A stretch of 64,000 nucleotides of DNA from Larkinella knui (GCF_003858645.1 NZ_RQJP01000004.1:496001-560000); one strand, 5' to 3'. Shown: positions 32,956 through 42,471, numbered from the stretch's first letter. Notes: a model not told the origin generated them from the sequence alone. Numbers and translations: made by a program.

Positions 32956-35900
32956 ATGAAGTATTTTTACACAATTGATTACGAAGAAGTTAGCCTTCAG
33001 TGGCTCCTGACTTCTTTCCTGCTCCTGACCACGCTGGTCGGGTTTTCACAGAATACAGTCAAAGGAAAAGTTACTTCTGAAGACGACCGGTCCGGCGTAC
33101 CCGGTATCAATGTCCTCCTCAAAAATACGACGCAGGGAACCGTAACCGATGCCAACGGAAATTTCCAGATTCCGGCAGCACCGAATGCCGTGCTGGTTTT
33201 TTCGGGCGTTGGCTTCATCCGTCAGGAAGTGCCGGTCAATGGCAAAAGCCAGTTCGATGTGAAACTCGTGGTCGACAACCGGCAGCTGAACGAAGTCGTT
33301 GTGGTGGGCTATGGCACGCAGAAAAAGAGTGACCTGACCGGCGCCGTAAGTTCTTTGGATTCGAAAGAGTTTAACAAAGGCGTGCAAACGTCAGTAGATC
33401 AGCTAATTGCCGGTCGGGCGGCCGGGGTTCAGATCACGCAGGCCAGCGCCGAGCCGGGTGGCGGGGTCACGATCCGCATCCGGGGGGCCAATTCCATCAA
33501 CGCCAACAACGAGCCGCTGTATGTCATCGACGGGTTGCCCATCGACAATTCGCCGGTGGTTCCCAACTCGCCGGTTATTACCGATGGCGCGGTTCGCAAC
33601 CCGCTGAATGCCCTCAATCCGTCGGACATCGAGTCGATTGAAATTCTGAAAGATGCCTCGGCAACCGCCATTTACGGGTCGCGCGGTTCCAACGGCGTCA
33701 TTTTGATTACGACCAAAAAAGGCACGAAAGGCAAGCTGAAGGTCAATTACAACGCCTACAGTTCGTTCCAGAACGTGACCAAAACCATCCCGATGCTGAG
33801 TACGCAGCAGTACATCAGTTTGCTGAATGATATTAAAAAGGACCAGGGACTGGCCCCGGAATTTAGCGACGAGCAGATCAAAACGATTGGCAACGGAACC
33901 AACTGGCAGAAGGAAATTTACCGCACCGGTTATGCCCGAAACCACCAGCTGGCGTTCTCGGGTGGTCAGGACAAATTCAATTATTACGCGTCGGTCAATT
34001 ACTTCGACCAGAAGGGCGTTGTCATCAGTTCGGGCATCAAACGCTACGTGGGCCGGGCCAATCTGACTTACAACGACGATAAATTTAAATTTGGGCTGAA
34101 CCTGAATTCGAGTCTGGTAAAAGACGATTTTGTGCCCAATGGCGTCAGCATCAACGAAGGCGCCGGGGTGGTCAATACCGCCATTTTTCAGGACCCAACC
34201 CTGCCGATTCGCAACGCCGACGGAACCTACGGCCAGACTCTCATCGTGAACCTCGAAAATCCGGTGGCGCTGGCGAATGAAGTGACGGATGTGGCCGAAA
34301 CCAACCGGACCTTCGGGAATATTTTTGCCGAATACTTCATTCTGCCCGCATTATCAGTGAAAGTGAACGCCGGAACCGATCGCCAGAGCGCCCGTCGCGA
34401 CAGCTATCTTTCCCGCCAGACCCGGCGTGGGCAGGCCACCAATGGGATTGCCGATGTGCAGTCGAGCAACGCCAGCAATTACCTGCTCGAACTGACGGCG
34501 CGGTACAGCAAAACGTTTCAGGACATTCATACGCTGGAAGTGCTGGGCGGTTATACGTATCAGCAGTTTCAAAACGATTATGTTGGCGCGGGTTCGCAGA
34601 ATTTTTCGTCGGATGCGCTGCTTTCCAATAACCTCGCAGCTGGCGCGCGCTCGACCTTCGATGTGGCTTCGGGCCGGAATCAGAACCAGCTTCAGTCGTA
34701 TCTGGGCCGGGTCAACTACAATTTGCTGGATAAATATCTGCTGACGGCTTCGTTCCGGGCCGACGGTTCGTCGCGGTTTGGCGCGAACAATAAATTCGGT
34801 TTTTTCCCTTCGGTGGCGCTCGGCTGGCGAATCAAGGAAGAGGGTTTTCTGAAAAACGTGGCAGTTTTGTCGGACCTGAAACTGCGCGGGAGCTACGGTT
34901 TAACGGGAAATCAGGACATTGGGAGCTACAAATCACTCGTGTTGCTCGGGCCGCAGGGCAATGCGATTTTCGACGGTGTTTCGTACGTCGGCGTTTCGAC
35001 GACCCAGTTGCCCAACGCCAATCTGAAGTGGGAAACGACCGGGCAGCTCGACCTTGGGCTTGATTTTGGGTTCTTCGGAAACCGTCTGACGGGCTCGATG
35101 GACTACTTCCACAAGAATACCCGCGATCTGTTGCTTCAACTTCCCGTACCGCGCACGACCGGTTTTTCAACGACTTTCAAAAACGTCGGCGGGATGAAAA
35201 ACCAGGGGCTGGAAATCACGCTGAACACGGTGAACATTCAAAAACCGTTTACCTGGCGGTCATCACTCAATTTCTCACTGATTCGCAACGAAGTGACTGA
35301 TCTGGCGGGACTTCCGTACATTCTACAAGGTGAAGCCGGTTTCTCCAAGGACTTCAGCATCATCAAAAAAGGCGAACCGCTGAACTCGTTTTTCGGCTAC
35401 ATCATTGACGGCGTTTACCAGTTGGGCGACAACATCAAATCGACTCCGCAGCCGCTGGCCAACCCCGGCGAATACCGCTACCGGGACGTCAACGGCGACG
35501 GACAGATCACGACCGCCGACCGTACCATTCTGGGTTCACCGTTTCCGAACTATACTTTCGGGATCAACAATGACTTTGCTTACGGCCCGCTGACGTTCTC
35601 GTTCTTTTTGCAGGGCGTTCAAGGCGGCAGCGTTTTTAACCTGAACCGCACCGAATCCGAAAATCCGATTTCGTTCCGGCGAAACCGCCTGGCCGAATCC
35701 TACACCGACCGCTGGACGCCCACCAATCCGACGAACGCCAATCCGTCCGGTATTCCGCCGAAAGTGGCCTATGCGACCAATATCAACAGCCGGGCCGTGG
35801 AAGATGCGTCGTTTATCCGGTTGAAAACCATTCAGTTGGCGTATAATCTGCCGCTGGCGAAATTGAAGGCGATCCGCAGCGCCCAGCTGTATGTGACCGG

Positions 35901-36039
35901 CCAGAATCTGTTTACGATCACCAAATACACCGGTTCCGACCCCGAAGTGAGCGCCTTTGGAACGTCGAACGTCCGGGCGGATTACAACGCCTATCCGCTG
36001 ACGAGGACGTATACCGTGGGGCTGAATCTTAATTTTTAA
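32956..36039 (+). CDS. SusC/RagA TonB-dependent transporter of the sulfatase locus
   Basis: This 1027-residue SusC protein lacks an STN domain. An unusual N-terminus (MKYFYTIDYEEVSLQ) precedes the signal peptide core (WLLTSFLLLTTLVGFSQ). CarboxypepD_reg is at about 35-110 (TVKGKVTSEDDRSGVPGINV), and the plug follows LNEVVVVGYGTQKKSDLTGA, with NNEPLYVIDGLPI and ASATAIYGSRGSNGVILITT. The barrel ends with TYTVGLNLNF. With its SusD it should import a glycan or glycan fragment across the outer membrane. Adjacent sulfatases suggest a sulfated substrate. Without STN, FecR or sigma genes, regulation is expected elsewhere, here possibly by the leader region 32649-32955. Confidence 0.94.
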   Translation: MKYFYTIDYEEVSLQWLLTSFLLLTTLVGFSQNTVKGKVTSEDDRSGVPGINVLLKNTTQGTVTDANGNFQIPAAPNAVLVFSGVGFIRQEVPVNGKSQFDVKLVVDNRQLNEVVVVGYGTQKKSDLTGAVSSLDSKEFNKGVQTSVDQLIAGRAAGVQITQASAEPGGGVTIRIRGANSINANNEPLYVIDGLPIDNSPVVPNSPVITDGAVRNPLNALNPSDIESIEILKDASATAIYGSRGSNGVILITTKKGTKGKLKVNYNAYSSFQNVTKTIPMLSTQQYISLLNDIKKDQGLAPEFSDEQIKTIGNGTNWQKEIYRTGYARNHQLAFSGGQDKFNYYASVNYFDQKGVVISSGIKRYVGRANLTYNDDKFKFGLNLNSSLVKDDFVPNGVSINEGAGVVNTAIFQDPTLPIRNADGTYGQTLIVNLENPVALANEVTDVAETNRTFGNIFAEYFILPALSVKVNAGTDRQSARRDSYLSRQTRRGQATNGIADVQSSNASNYLLELTARYSKTFQDIHTLEVLGGYTYQQFQNDYVGAGSQNFSSDALLSNNLAAGARSTFDVASGRNQNQLQSYLGRVNYNLLDKYLLTASFRADGSSRFGANNKFGFFPSVALGWRIKEEGFLKNVAVLSDLKLRGSYGLTGNQDIGSYKSLVLLGPQGNAIFDGVSYVGVSTTQLPNANLKWETTGQLDLGLDFGFFGNRLTGSMDYFHKNTRDLLLQLPVPRTTGFSTTFKNVGGMKNQGLEITLNTVNIQKPFTWRSSLNFSLIRNEVTDLAGLPYILQGEAGFSKDFSIIKKGEPLNSFFGYIIDGVYQLGDNIKSTPQPLANPGEYRYRDVNGDGQITTADRTILGSPFPNYTFGINNDFAYGPLTFSFFLQGVQGGSVFNLNRTESENPISFRRNRLAESYTDRWTPTNPTNANPSGIPPKVAYATNINSRAVEDASFIRLKTIQLAYNLPLAKLKAIRSAQLYVTGQNLFTITKYTGSDPEVSAFGTSNVRADYNAYPLTRTYTVGLNLNF

Positions 36040-36050
36040 TCGATATTTCT

Positions 36051-37472
36051 ATGAAAAATATACTCTATTTATTCGCAATCATTCTGTTGGCCGGTTGCGC
36101 CGATCCGTTGGAGGAAGAAGTTTATTCGGCCTTCGGACCCAACAACTTTTTCCAGAAAGCCGACGATGCCGAAGGCTTGTTGAACTCGGCGTATTCGGTG
36201 GAGCAACGCCGGGGTTTTCGGAATTATCTGTTGATGGCCGAAGTCAATACCGACCTGCTGATCGACCGGGAAGGCGGTTTGCGGAGTCTGGCCCAACCGC
36301 TGGAGGATTTTACCTGGAACGCGTCGCACGAGTTTTTCGAAACTGCCTGGACTACGCATTACCGGACCATTTACCGGACAAATCTGATTCTGGATCAGGT
36401 GCCGGCTATTGCCATGAACGAAACCCGGAAGACCCAGATTCTGGCCGAAGCGCGGTTTTTGCGGGCCAGCGCCTACCAGATTCTGTACGAACACTTCGGC
36501 CCGGTTCCGCTCATTATCAGCAGCACCACCAGCAGCGACGACCGTCCCAGCCGCGCTACCAAAGAGGAGTTCATCGCGTTTGTCGAATCGGAATTTAAAG
36601 CCGTTGCGGACATTTTACCCACCGTGGCTACCCAGTATGGACGGGCCACCAAAGGCGCGGCTCTGGCGTTACTGACCCGGTTTCATCTGAACAACAAGAA
36701 ATGGCAGGAGACCGCCGAAACCGCCAAAAAAGTTATCGATCTCAATGTGTATCAGTTGTTTAGTACAACGTATCGAACCAATCTGTTCGATATGGCCAAC
36801 GAGAAAAACAGCGAATTTATCTACATCCGGCCCAGTCTGGCGCAACCGGGTTTGGGCGATAATTACCTGCCCCATGCCGCACCGCCGAATTACAAATTCA
36901 AAACGGCCCCCAAAACCAATTACGCGACGCAGCTGAAAACCCTGTCGGCTTTTTACAACACCTTCGAGCCGGCCGATCAACGGCGTCAGGCCATCATTAC
37001 GGAGTATGAAGATGTGAACGGAAAAATTATCAAGCTCGGAACCGATGATGTTCGTAGTTTTAAGTTCAAGGAAGATTTGAGCGCCACGGGCGAGGTGATG
37101 GGCAACGATTTTCCGGTGTATCGCTACGCCGACATTCTGCTCAGCCGCGCCGAAGCCCTCAACGAACTGAGCGGACCGACGCAGGAAGCCATCGACCTGA
37201 TCAATCAGGTGCGGGCGAAAGCGGGCGTGACGTTGCTGAAAATCGGGGATTTTGCGTCCAAAGATGCGTTGCGGGCCCATTTGCTGAAGGAACGCGGCTG
37301 GGAATTTTTCTCGGAAGAACTTCGTCGGCAGGACCTGATTCGGCACGGCAAGTTTATCGAATACGCCAAAGCGCGGGGGAAAGTGGCCTTTGACTATCAG
37401 GTTCTGTATCCGCTGCCGCAAAGCGAAATTGACCGGAATCCGAATTTGAAGCAGAATGAAGGGTATAAATAA
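36051..37472 (+). CDS. SusD/RagB-family lipoprotein of the sulfatase locus
   Basis: This 473-residue lipoprotein has a short signal (MKNILYLFAIILLAGC, acylated Cys 16). SusD hallmarks are ARFLRASAYQILYEHFGPVP, KGAALALLTRFHL, YRYADILLSRAEALNELSGP and the C-terminal DYQVLYPLPQSEIDRNPNLK. It starts 11 nt after SusC and would form the lid of that transporter, binding the glycan. Although only 473 residues long, it is within the family's normal range. It is followed not by a short gap but by a 490-nt stretch dominated by an inverted-repeat element. Confidence 0.94.
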   Translation: MKNILYLFAIILLAGCADPLEEEVYSAFGPNNFFQKADDAEGLLNSAYSVEQRRGFRNYLLMAEVNTDLLIDREGGLRSLAQPLEDFTWNASHEFFETAWTTHYRTIYRTNLILDQVPAIAMNETRKTQILAEARFLRASAYQILYEHFGPVPLIISSTTSSDDRPSRATKEEFIAFVESEFKAVADILPTVATQYGRATKGAALALLTRFHLNNKKWQETAETAKKVIDLNVYQLFSTTYRTNLFDMANEKNSEFIYIRPSLAQPGLGDNYLPHAAPPNYKFKTAPKTNYATQLKTLSAFYNTFEPADQRRQAIITEYEDVNGKIIKLGTDDVRSFKFKEDLSATGEVMGNDFPVYRYADILLSRAEALNELSGPTQEAIDLINQVRAKAGVTLLKIGDFASKDALRAHLLKERGWEFFSEELRRQDLIRHGKFIEYAKARGKVAFDYQVLYPLPQSEIDRNPNLKQNEGYK

Positions 37473-37491
37473 CCCCTCGAACGCTCTTCAA

Positions 37492-37914
37492 CAAAAGCCC
37501 AAAGGGCTGCCATCACTAGCCCCGGGTAACACCCTGGGTTCGCGGGGATCATCCGGGATTTGCGGGGATCATCGGGGTTCGCGGGGTTTATCCGGGGTTC
37601 GCGGGGTTTATCCGGGGTTCGCGGGATCGGTCATCCGGGAATCATGGGGGTTACTCGGGGACGCGGTGATCATCTAGGGAACGTGGGGGCATCCGGGGAA
37701 CGCGGGGTTCATCCGGGAATCGAATTATAGGCCTATTGATACCGAACGTATGGACGATAGATTATTGTCACCCAATCCGATCGCGGGGTCCCCGGATGAT
37801 CCCCGGGTAATACCCGCGATCCACGTGACCCCGCGTTCCCCGGATGAACCCCGCGATCCCCGATGAACCCCGGGTGTTACCCGGGGCTAGTGATGTCAGC
37901 CCTTTGGGCTTTTG
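37492..37914. repeat. 423-bp inverted-repeat element with 20-bp tandem units
   Basis: The terminal inverted repeats are 43 bp each (37492-37534 and 37872-37914) with one mismatch; the outer end is CAAAAGCCCAAAGGGCTG. Inside the left arm are about nine degenerate copies of a 20-bp unit (consensus near GGTTCGCGGGGTTCATCCGG, about 37531-37720). The right arm has related units in the opposite orientation (about 37780-37870). It holds no plausible protein and fills almost the whole gap between susD and the first sulfatase. Nothing else is seen in 37473-37962. Confidence 0.9.
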
Positions 37915-37962
37915 TTCGCGTAAAAATGGATAGGGTATGTATGGGCTCAAAATCGTTTAGAG

Positions 37963-39522
37963 ATGGATAAATTTTCGAAAAAAACCGGGTTGATCATCAG
38001 CTTGATCGCACTGGCAATCAGCGGTACGTTCGCCCAGAAACCGACACCGCCCAACATCGTCGTTTTTCTGGTCGATGACATGGGCTGGCAGGATACGTCG
38101 GTGCCTTTCTGGAAACAGGTGACCGACCTGAACCGGCGGTATCGCACGCCCAGCATGGAGCGGCTGGCGCGCGAGGGGCTGAAGTTTACGAATGCCTACG
38201 CCATGCCGGTTTGTACGCCCACCCGCACGAGTTTGCTGAGCGGGGTCAATGCCGCCCACAGCCGGATCACGCACTGGACCTCCCCCAACCAGAATAAAAA
38301 TACCGACTTTCCGGATTCTACGCTGAATTCCGTCGACTGGAACATCAACGGCCTCAGCCCGGTCGCCGGTATCGAGCATACGTTTCATGCGACGCCCTTG
38401 CCTGCGCTTTTGAGTCAGAACGGCTATTACACGATTCACACCGGGAAAGCCCATTTCGGTTCGGCAGGAACACCGGGTTCCGATCCGAAAAATCTGGGTT
38501 TTCAGGTCAATATTGCCGGGAGTGAAATCGGGCATCCGGCCAGTTACCTGGGAACCGAAAATTACGATCATCCGGTGAATGGTAAACCCAACCGCAACGC
38601 CGTTCCGGGTTTGGAAAAGTACCACGGCAAAGATGTTTTTTTATCCGAAGCACTCACCCTCGAAGCCATTAAAGCCGTGGAGGTGCCGATTCAGAAAAAA
38701 CAGCCGTTTTTCCTCTATTTCGGGCACTACGCCGTTCATACGCCGATTATGGCCGACAAGCGGTTTGTTGACAAATACCTGAAAGCCGGTCTGGATAGCA
38801 TCGAAGCCAGGTATGCGTCGCTGGTTGAAGGCATGGATAAAAGTCTGGGCGACCTGCTGAATTTTCTGGACGAACGACGGATTGCCGACAATACGGTGAT
38901 TATCTTTATGTCCGACAACGGCGGGCTTAGTACGAAACCGCAACGGGGCGGCAAGGAACACACGCACAACCTGCCGCTACGGGCCGGAAAAGGGTCGGTC
39001 TACGAAGGCGGTATTCGCGAGCCGATGCTGGTGCGCTGGCCGGGCGTGGTCAAACCGGGCGGGGTGACGGAGCAATACGTAATTGTTGAAGACTTTTTTC
39101 CGACGATTCTGGACATGGCCGGGGTGAAAAAACCGGCGGTTGTTCAGCAGGTCGATGGCCGGTCGTTTCTGCCCTTGCTGAAAAATCCGGCCCTGAAAGA
39201 CACGTCCCGCGCCCTGGTCTGGCACCACCCCAACCGCTGGATTTCGGCCGAGGGACCGCTGATTCACTGGGCGAGCGGTATTCGGCAGGGTGACTGGAAA
39301 CTGGTGTATGATCACCGGACGGCGGCCCTGGAATTGTACAACCTGAAAGACGATATTGGCGAACAACAAAACCGGGCGACGCAACATCCGGATAAAGTAA
39401 AACAGCTCGCTTTGTTGCTTACTAAGCAGTTGAAGACCTGGAATGCGCAGATGCCGACGTTCAAAAAAACCGGTAAAGCGGTGGCGTGGCCGGACGAGGT
39501 ATCTGGTAAAAATGGTTTATAG
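37963..39522 (+). CDS. Cys-type sulfatase (arylsulfatase A-like), first copy
   Basis: This 519-residue formylglycine-dependent sulfatase has a signal peptide to about residue 25. The metal-binding start is IVVFLVDDMGWQD. The activation motif is C84-T-P-T-R, with the Cys to be converted to formylglycine, followed by TSLLSG. Further active-site pieces are GKAHFG, FGHYAVHTPI, FMSDNGG and GGIREPML. It hydrolyses sulfate esters, probably on a glycan imported by the neighbouring SusCD, acting in the periplasm. It shares the plus-strand locus with a second sulfatase and the matching maturase. Substrate position is unknown. Its stop codon lies within the arm of a hairpin (39514-39577). Confidence 0.93.
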   Translation: MDKFSKKTGLIISLIALAISGTFAQKPTPPNIVVFLVDDMGWQDTSVPFWKQVTDLNRRYRTPSMERLAREGLKFTNAYAMPVCTPTRTSLLSGVNAAHSRITHWTSPNQNKNTDFPDSTLNSVDWNINGLSPVAGIEHTFHATPLPALLSQNGYYTIHTGKAHFGSAGTPGSDPKNLGFQVNIAGSEIGHPASYLGTENYDHPVNGKPNRNAVPGLEKYHGKDVFLSEALTLEAIKAVEVPIQKKQPFFLYFGHYAVHTPIMADKRFVDKYLKAGLDSIEARYASLVEGMDKSLGDLLNFLDERRIADNTVIIFMSDNGGLSTKPQRGGKEHTHNLPLRAGKGSVYEGGIREPMLVRWPGVVKPGGVTEQYVIVEDFFPTILDMAGVKKPAVVQQVDGRSFLPLLKNPALKDTSRALVWHHPNRWISAEGPLIHWASGIRQGDWKLVYDHRTAALELYNLKDDIGEQQNRATQHPDKVKQLALLLTKQLKTWNAQMPTFKKTGKAVAWPDEVSGKNGL

Positions 39523-39577
39523 TTTAAGGTTTATCGTTTCCGGTTAATCCGGACGCTTTTACCCGAAACTATAAACC
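39514..39577 (+). other. Hairpin across the stop codon between the two sulfatase genes
   Basis: GGTTTATAGTTT (39514-39525) pairs perfectly with AAACTATAAACC (39566-39577), 12 bp. Two CCGG motifs lie in the 40-nt loop (39538-39552 region) and could pair with each other. The left arm includes the stop codon TAG of the first sulfatase. It may slow transcription or ribosome passage into the second gene. Confidence 0.5.
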
Positions 39578-39597
39578 CTGAACTGACTAACTATAAA

Positions 39598-41166
39598 ATG
39601 GCAATGAACTTTAAAATTGGAGCAGGAATTATCGGCATTGCATCGGCGCTGGCGGCCTTTTTGGTGGTTCCGGGATACACCCCCAGGGAGCCGGAAAGCC
39701 TTCAGAACGCCCGGCCCAATATCATTTTTATTTTCTCCGACGACCACGCTTACCAGGCCATCAGTGCGTACGGGAGTAAGTTGACCAAAACGCCCAATAT
39801 CGACCGGATCGCGAAAGAAGGCGCTATTTTGCACAACAACGTCGTCACCAATTCCATCTGCGGACCCAGCCGGGCAACGCTGCTAACCGGGAAATACAGC
39901 CACCTGAACGGTTACAAGGTCAACGAGCGGAAGTTCGAGATCAACCAGCCGGTTTTCCCGGAGGAATTACAGAAAAATGGCTACCAAACCGCGTGGGTGG
40001 GCAAAATGCACCTCGGAAGTTTGCCGCACGGTTTCAATTACCTGAATGTTTTGCCGGGGCAGGGGCATTATTACAGTCCGGATTTTATCAATTCCAAAGG
40101 CGATACGGTTCGGTATCCGGGGTATGTCACCAACGTCGTTACCAAACTTTCGCTGGATTGGCTCAACCAGCGGGACGCTTCCAAACCGTTCTTTCTGGTG
40201 GTGGGCCACAAGGCAACACACCGCGAATGGCTGCCCGATGTGCAGGATCTGGGTGCGTATGATAAGGTGGATTTCCCCTTGCCGTCGACGTTTTATGATA
40301 ACTACGAGGGCCGGGAAGCCGCAAAAAATCAGGACATGACCATCGACAAAACGATGCGGTTGAAGGAAGACCTGAAAGTTCACGCGGATTACCAGAAAAG
40401 CGGCATTTATAACCGGTTTTCGCCCGAAGAGAAGAAAGCGTTTTATGAGTATTACGAAAATAAAATCAGCAAGGAATTCGACGCGAAAAAGCTCAGCGGT
40501 AAAGCGTTGGCCGAGTGGAAATTCCAGCGGTATTTGAAGGATTATCTGGCCACGGCAAATTCGCTCGACCGCAACATTGGTGAACTGCTGGATTACCTGG
40601 ATAAATCCGGGCTGGCGAAAAATACCGTTGTCATTTATGCGTCCGATCAGGGTTTTTATCTGGGCGAACACGGCTGGTTCGACAAGCGGTTTATTTACGA
40701 ACAATCGCTGAAAACGCCGTTTGTGATTCGCTATCCGGGCGTAATTAAACCAGGAACGCAGGTTAATGAGCTGATTTCCAACATCGACTGGGCACCTACG
40801 CTGCTCAACCTGACCGGAACCGCCATTCCGAAAGAGATTCAGGGGGAATCGTTTCTGCCTTTATTGACAGGAAAAAAAGTGGCCTGGCGCAAGGACGCGT
40901 ATTATCATTATTACGAATATCCGGTGCCGCACCACGTTTATCCGCACATCGGATTGCGGGGTGAACAGTACAAACTGGTGCGCTTTTACGGACCAAAAGA
41001 ATACTGGGAATTGTATGATCTGAAAAAAGATCCGCAGGAACTTCATAACGTCTACGGCGTTAAAGGATATGAGGTAATAACCGCTGATCTGAAGACGAAA
41101 CTGAAAGAACAAATCCGCAAGTACAAGGATGATGAAGCGCTTAAAATTGTGGAAAGTGGGATATGA
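39598..41166 (+). CDS. Cys-type sulfatase, second copy
   Basis: This 522-residue formylglycine-dependent sulfatase belongs to a different subfamily from the first. An N-terminal hydrophobic segment (about 6-25) targets it to the envelope. The metal-binding start is IIFIFSDDHAYQ. The activation motif is C88-G-P-S-R within TNSICGPSRATLLTG, as in N-acetylglucosamine-6-sulfatase-like and heparan-sulfatase-like enzymes. Later blocks are GKMHLG, VVGHKATHREW, ASDQGFYLGEHGW and FDKRFIYEQSLKTP. It starts 75 nt after the first sulfatase and ends 1 nt before the maturase, so translation is probably coupled. Together the two may remove sulfates from different positions of one glycan. Confidence 0.94.
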   Translation: MAMNFKIGAGIIGIASALAAFLVVPGYTPREPESLQNARPNIIFIFSDDHAYQAISAYGSKLTKTPNIDRIAKEGAILHNNVVTNSICGPSRATLLTGKYSHLNGYKVNERKFEINQPVFPEELQKNGYQTAWVGKMHLGSLPHGFNYLNVLPGQGHYYSPDFINSKGDTVRYPGYVTNVVTKLSLDWLNQRDASKPFFLVVGHKATHREWLPDVQDLGAYDKVDFPLPSTFYDNYEGREAAKNQDMTIDKTMRLKEDLKVHADYQKSGIYNRFSPEEKKAFYEYYENKISKEFDAKKLSGKALAEWKFQRYLKDYLATANSLDRNIGELLDYLDKSGLAKNTVVIYASDQGFYLGEHGWFDKRFIYEQSLKTPFVIRYPGVIKPGTQVNELISNIDWAPTLLNLTGTAIPKEIQGESFLPLLTGKKVAWRKDAYYHYYEYPVPHHVYPHIGLRGEQYKLVRFYGPKEYWELYDLKKDPQELHNVYGVKGYEVITADLKTKLKEQIRKYKDDEALKIVESGI

Positions 41167-41167
41167 G

Positions 41168-42262
41168 ATGATGGGAAAAGGCGGGTTAAAAATGCTCCTT
41201 TTGGGCGTATTTCTGGCCGGAGTTGCAGCTTGTCATTCCCAGAATCAGTCGGCTGGAGAGGAGCAGGCGGCAAAAGCGGACAGTGCTGCGCATTGTGTGG
41301 CGAAGGGAATGCCGTCGCGCTCGGCGGCTGTTCGGCAGGCCGCTTCGGTAACCGCATCGGGCGAGAACAGCACGGACGAAATGGCCTGGATTCCGGGTGG
41401 TTCGTTTCAAATGGGTTCTGATGAGTTTCCCGATTCCCGGCCGCTCCACAGCGTCAAAGTCGATGGATTCTGGATGGACAAACACGAGGTGACGAATGCA
41501 GAATTTGCCCGGTTTGTGGCCGCAACCAAATACGTAACCGTGGCCGAACGGCCGTTGAATCCAAAAGATTATCCGGGCGTTCCGGCGGACAAACTGGTGC
41601 CGGGTTCAGCGGTTTTTACGCCCCCGGCGCAGAAAGTTTCGTTGGAAAATCCGCTGGTCTGGTGGCAATATGTGGCCGGAGCCAGCTGGAAACACCCGGC
41701 GGGGCCGCAAAGCAACCTGCAAGGGCGCGAAAATCAGCCGGTTGTGCACGTTTGTTACGAAGATGCGGCAGCGTACGCAAAATGGGCCGGAAAGCGCCTG
41801 CCGACCGAAGCCGAATGGGAATTTGCCGCCCAGGGCGGCAAAGGCAACCGGAAATATTACTGGGGTGACGAACTGAAACCGGCGGGCCAGTGGATTGCGA
41901 ACATTTATCAGGGCAATTTCCCGAATCAGAACACAACGGAAGACGGTTTTGCCGGTGTGGCACCGGTTCGGTCGTTTCCGGCCAATCCGTACGGTTTATA
42001 CGATATGGATGGTAATGTCTGGGAATGGTGTCAGGATTTGTACCGCCCTGATTATTACCGGAATAGCCCGAAAGAAAATCCCAAAGGCCCCACCGATAGT
42101 TACGATCCGGACGAACCCGGCGCGGTGAAATACGTTCAGCGGGGCGGCTCCTTTCTGTGCAGCGACCAATATTGCATCCGGTATAAAGCCGGGAGCCGCG
42201 GCAAGGGCGAGGTAAGTAGCGGCAGCGACAACCTGGGTTTTCGGTGCGTACGGGATAAGTGA
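41168..42262 (+). CDS. Formylglycine-generating enzyme (aerobic FGE/SUMF1 type), lipoprotein
   Basis: This 364-residue FGE-sulfatase-domain protein shows the Cys pair of true FGEs as CSDQYC (C331, C336), matching human C336/C341 in spacing, and the block SDNLGFRCVR. Earlier motifs are MAWIPGGSFQMGSDE, EVTNAEFARFV, LPTEAEWEFAAQGG and YDMDGNVWEWCQD. FGEs oxidise the motif Cys of sulfatases with O2 and copper. The N-terminus carries a lipobox, LAGVAAC (C22), so the enzyme should be membrane-anchored outside the cytosol. Start 41168 leaves 1 nt after the sulfatase stop; a second ATG lies at 41171. Adjacent clients are the two sulfatases. Confidence 0.92.
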   Translation: MMGKGGLKMLLLGVFLAGVAACHSQNQSAGEEQAAKADSAAHCVAKGMPSRSAAVRQAASVTASGENSTDEMAWIPGGSFQMGSDEFPDSRPLHSVKVDGFWMDKHEVTNAEFARFVAATKYVTVAERPLNPKDYPGVPADKLVPGSAVFTPPAQKVSLENPLVWWQYVAGASWKHPAGPQSNLQGRENQPVVHVCYEDAAAYAKWAGKRLPTEAEWEFAAQGGKGNRKYYWGDELKPAGQWIANIYQGNFPNQNTTEDGFAGVAPVRSFPANPYGLYDMDGNVWEWCQDLYRPDYYRNSPKENPKGPTDSYDPDEPGAVKYVQRGGSFLCSDQYCIRYKAGSRGKGEVSSGSDNLGFRCVRDK

Positions 42263-42389
42263 CAAAACGAAGGCTTGTTTTCGGAATTTTAGATTTTTCG
42301 GCCAGGTAATTGAATAATACCGCTGAAATTCAAAAAAAGGATTCACTTAGTTTGTAATTCTTTTTTTTTGTTCCACGTTTGTGGGATCA

Positions 42390-42419
42390 AGCCAGAGAAA
42401 ACCCTCTGGCTCTGTTTTT
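42390..42419 (+). terminator. Intrinsic terminator after the FGE gene
   Basis: AGCCAGAG (42390-42397) pairs with CTCTGGCT (42404-42411) over a 6-nt loop and is followed by CTGTTTTTA. It would end the sulfatase/FGE transcript, with the exporter gene beyond it started separately. A possible promoter upstream (TTG near 42350, then CACGTTTG) would put this hairpin in the exporter leader instead. Confidence 0.7.
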
Positions 42420-42471
42420 AAAATAATTGTCTACAAAGTATATAGATTAAGCTGATAATTGGAAAATTAAT

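Noticed and set aside
37456-37677. A 73-aa open frame rich in G and R after susD
   Set aside because: It is made of the 20-bp tandem unit read in frame and has no coding character.
37492-37914. CRISPR array
   Set aside because: Units are 20 bp, degenerate and contiguous without unique spacers, and the two arms are mirror-oriented; no cas gene is near.
42361-42471. Riboswitch (SAM-type) before the TauE/SafE gene
   Set aside because: Only one simple hairpin with a T-tract is seen, and no conserved riboswitch core was recognised. It is better read as a terminator.
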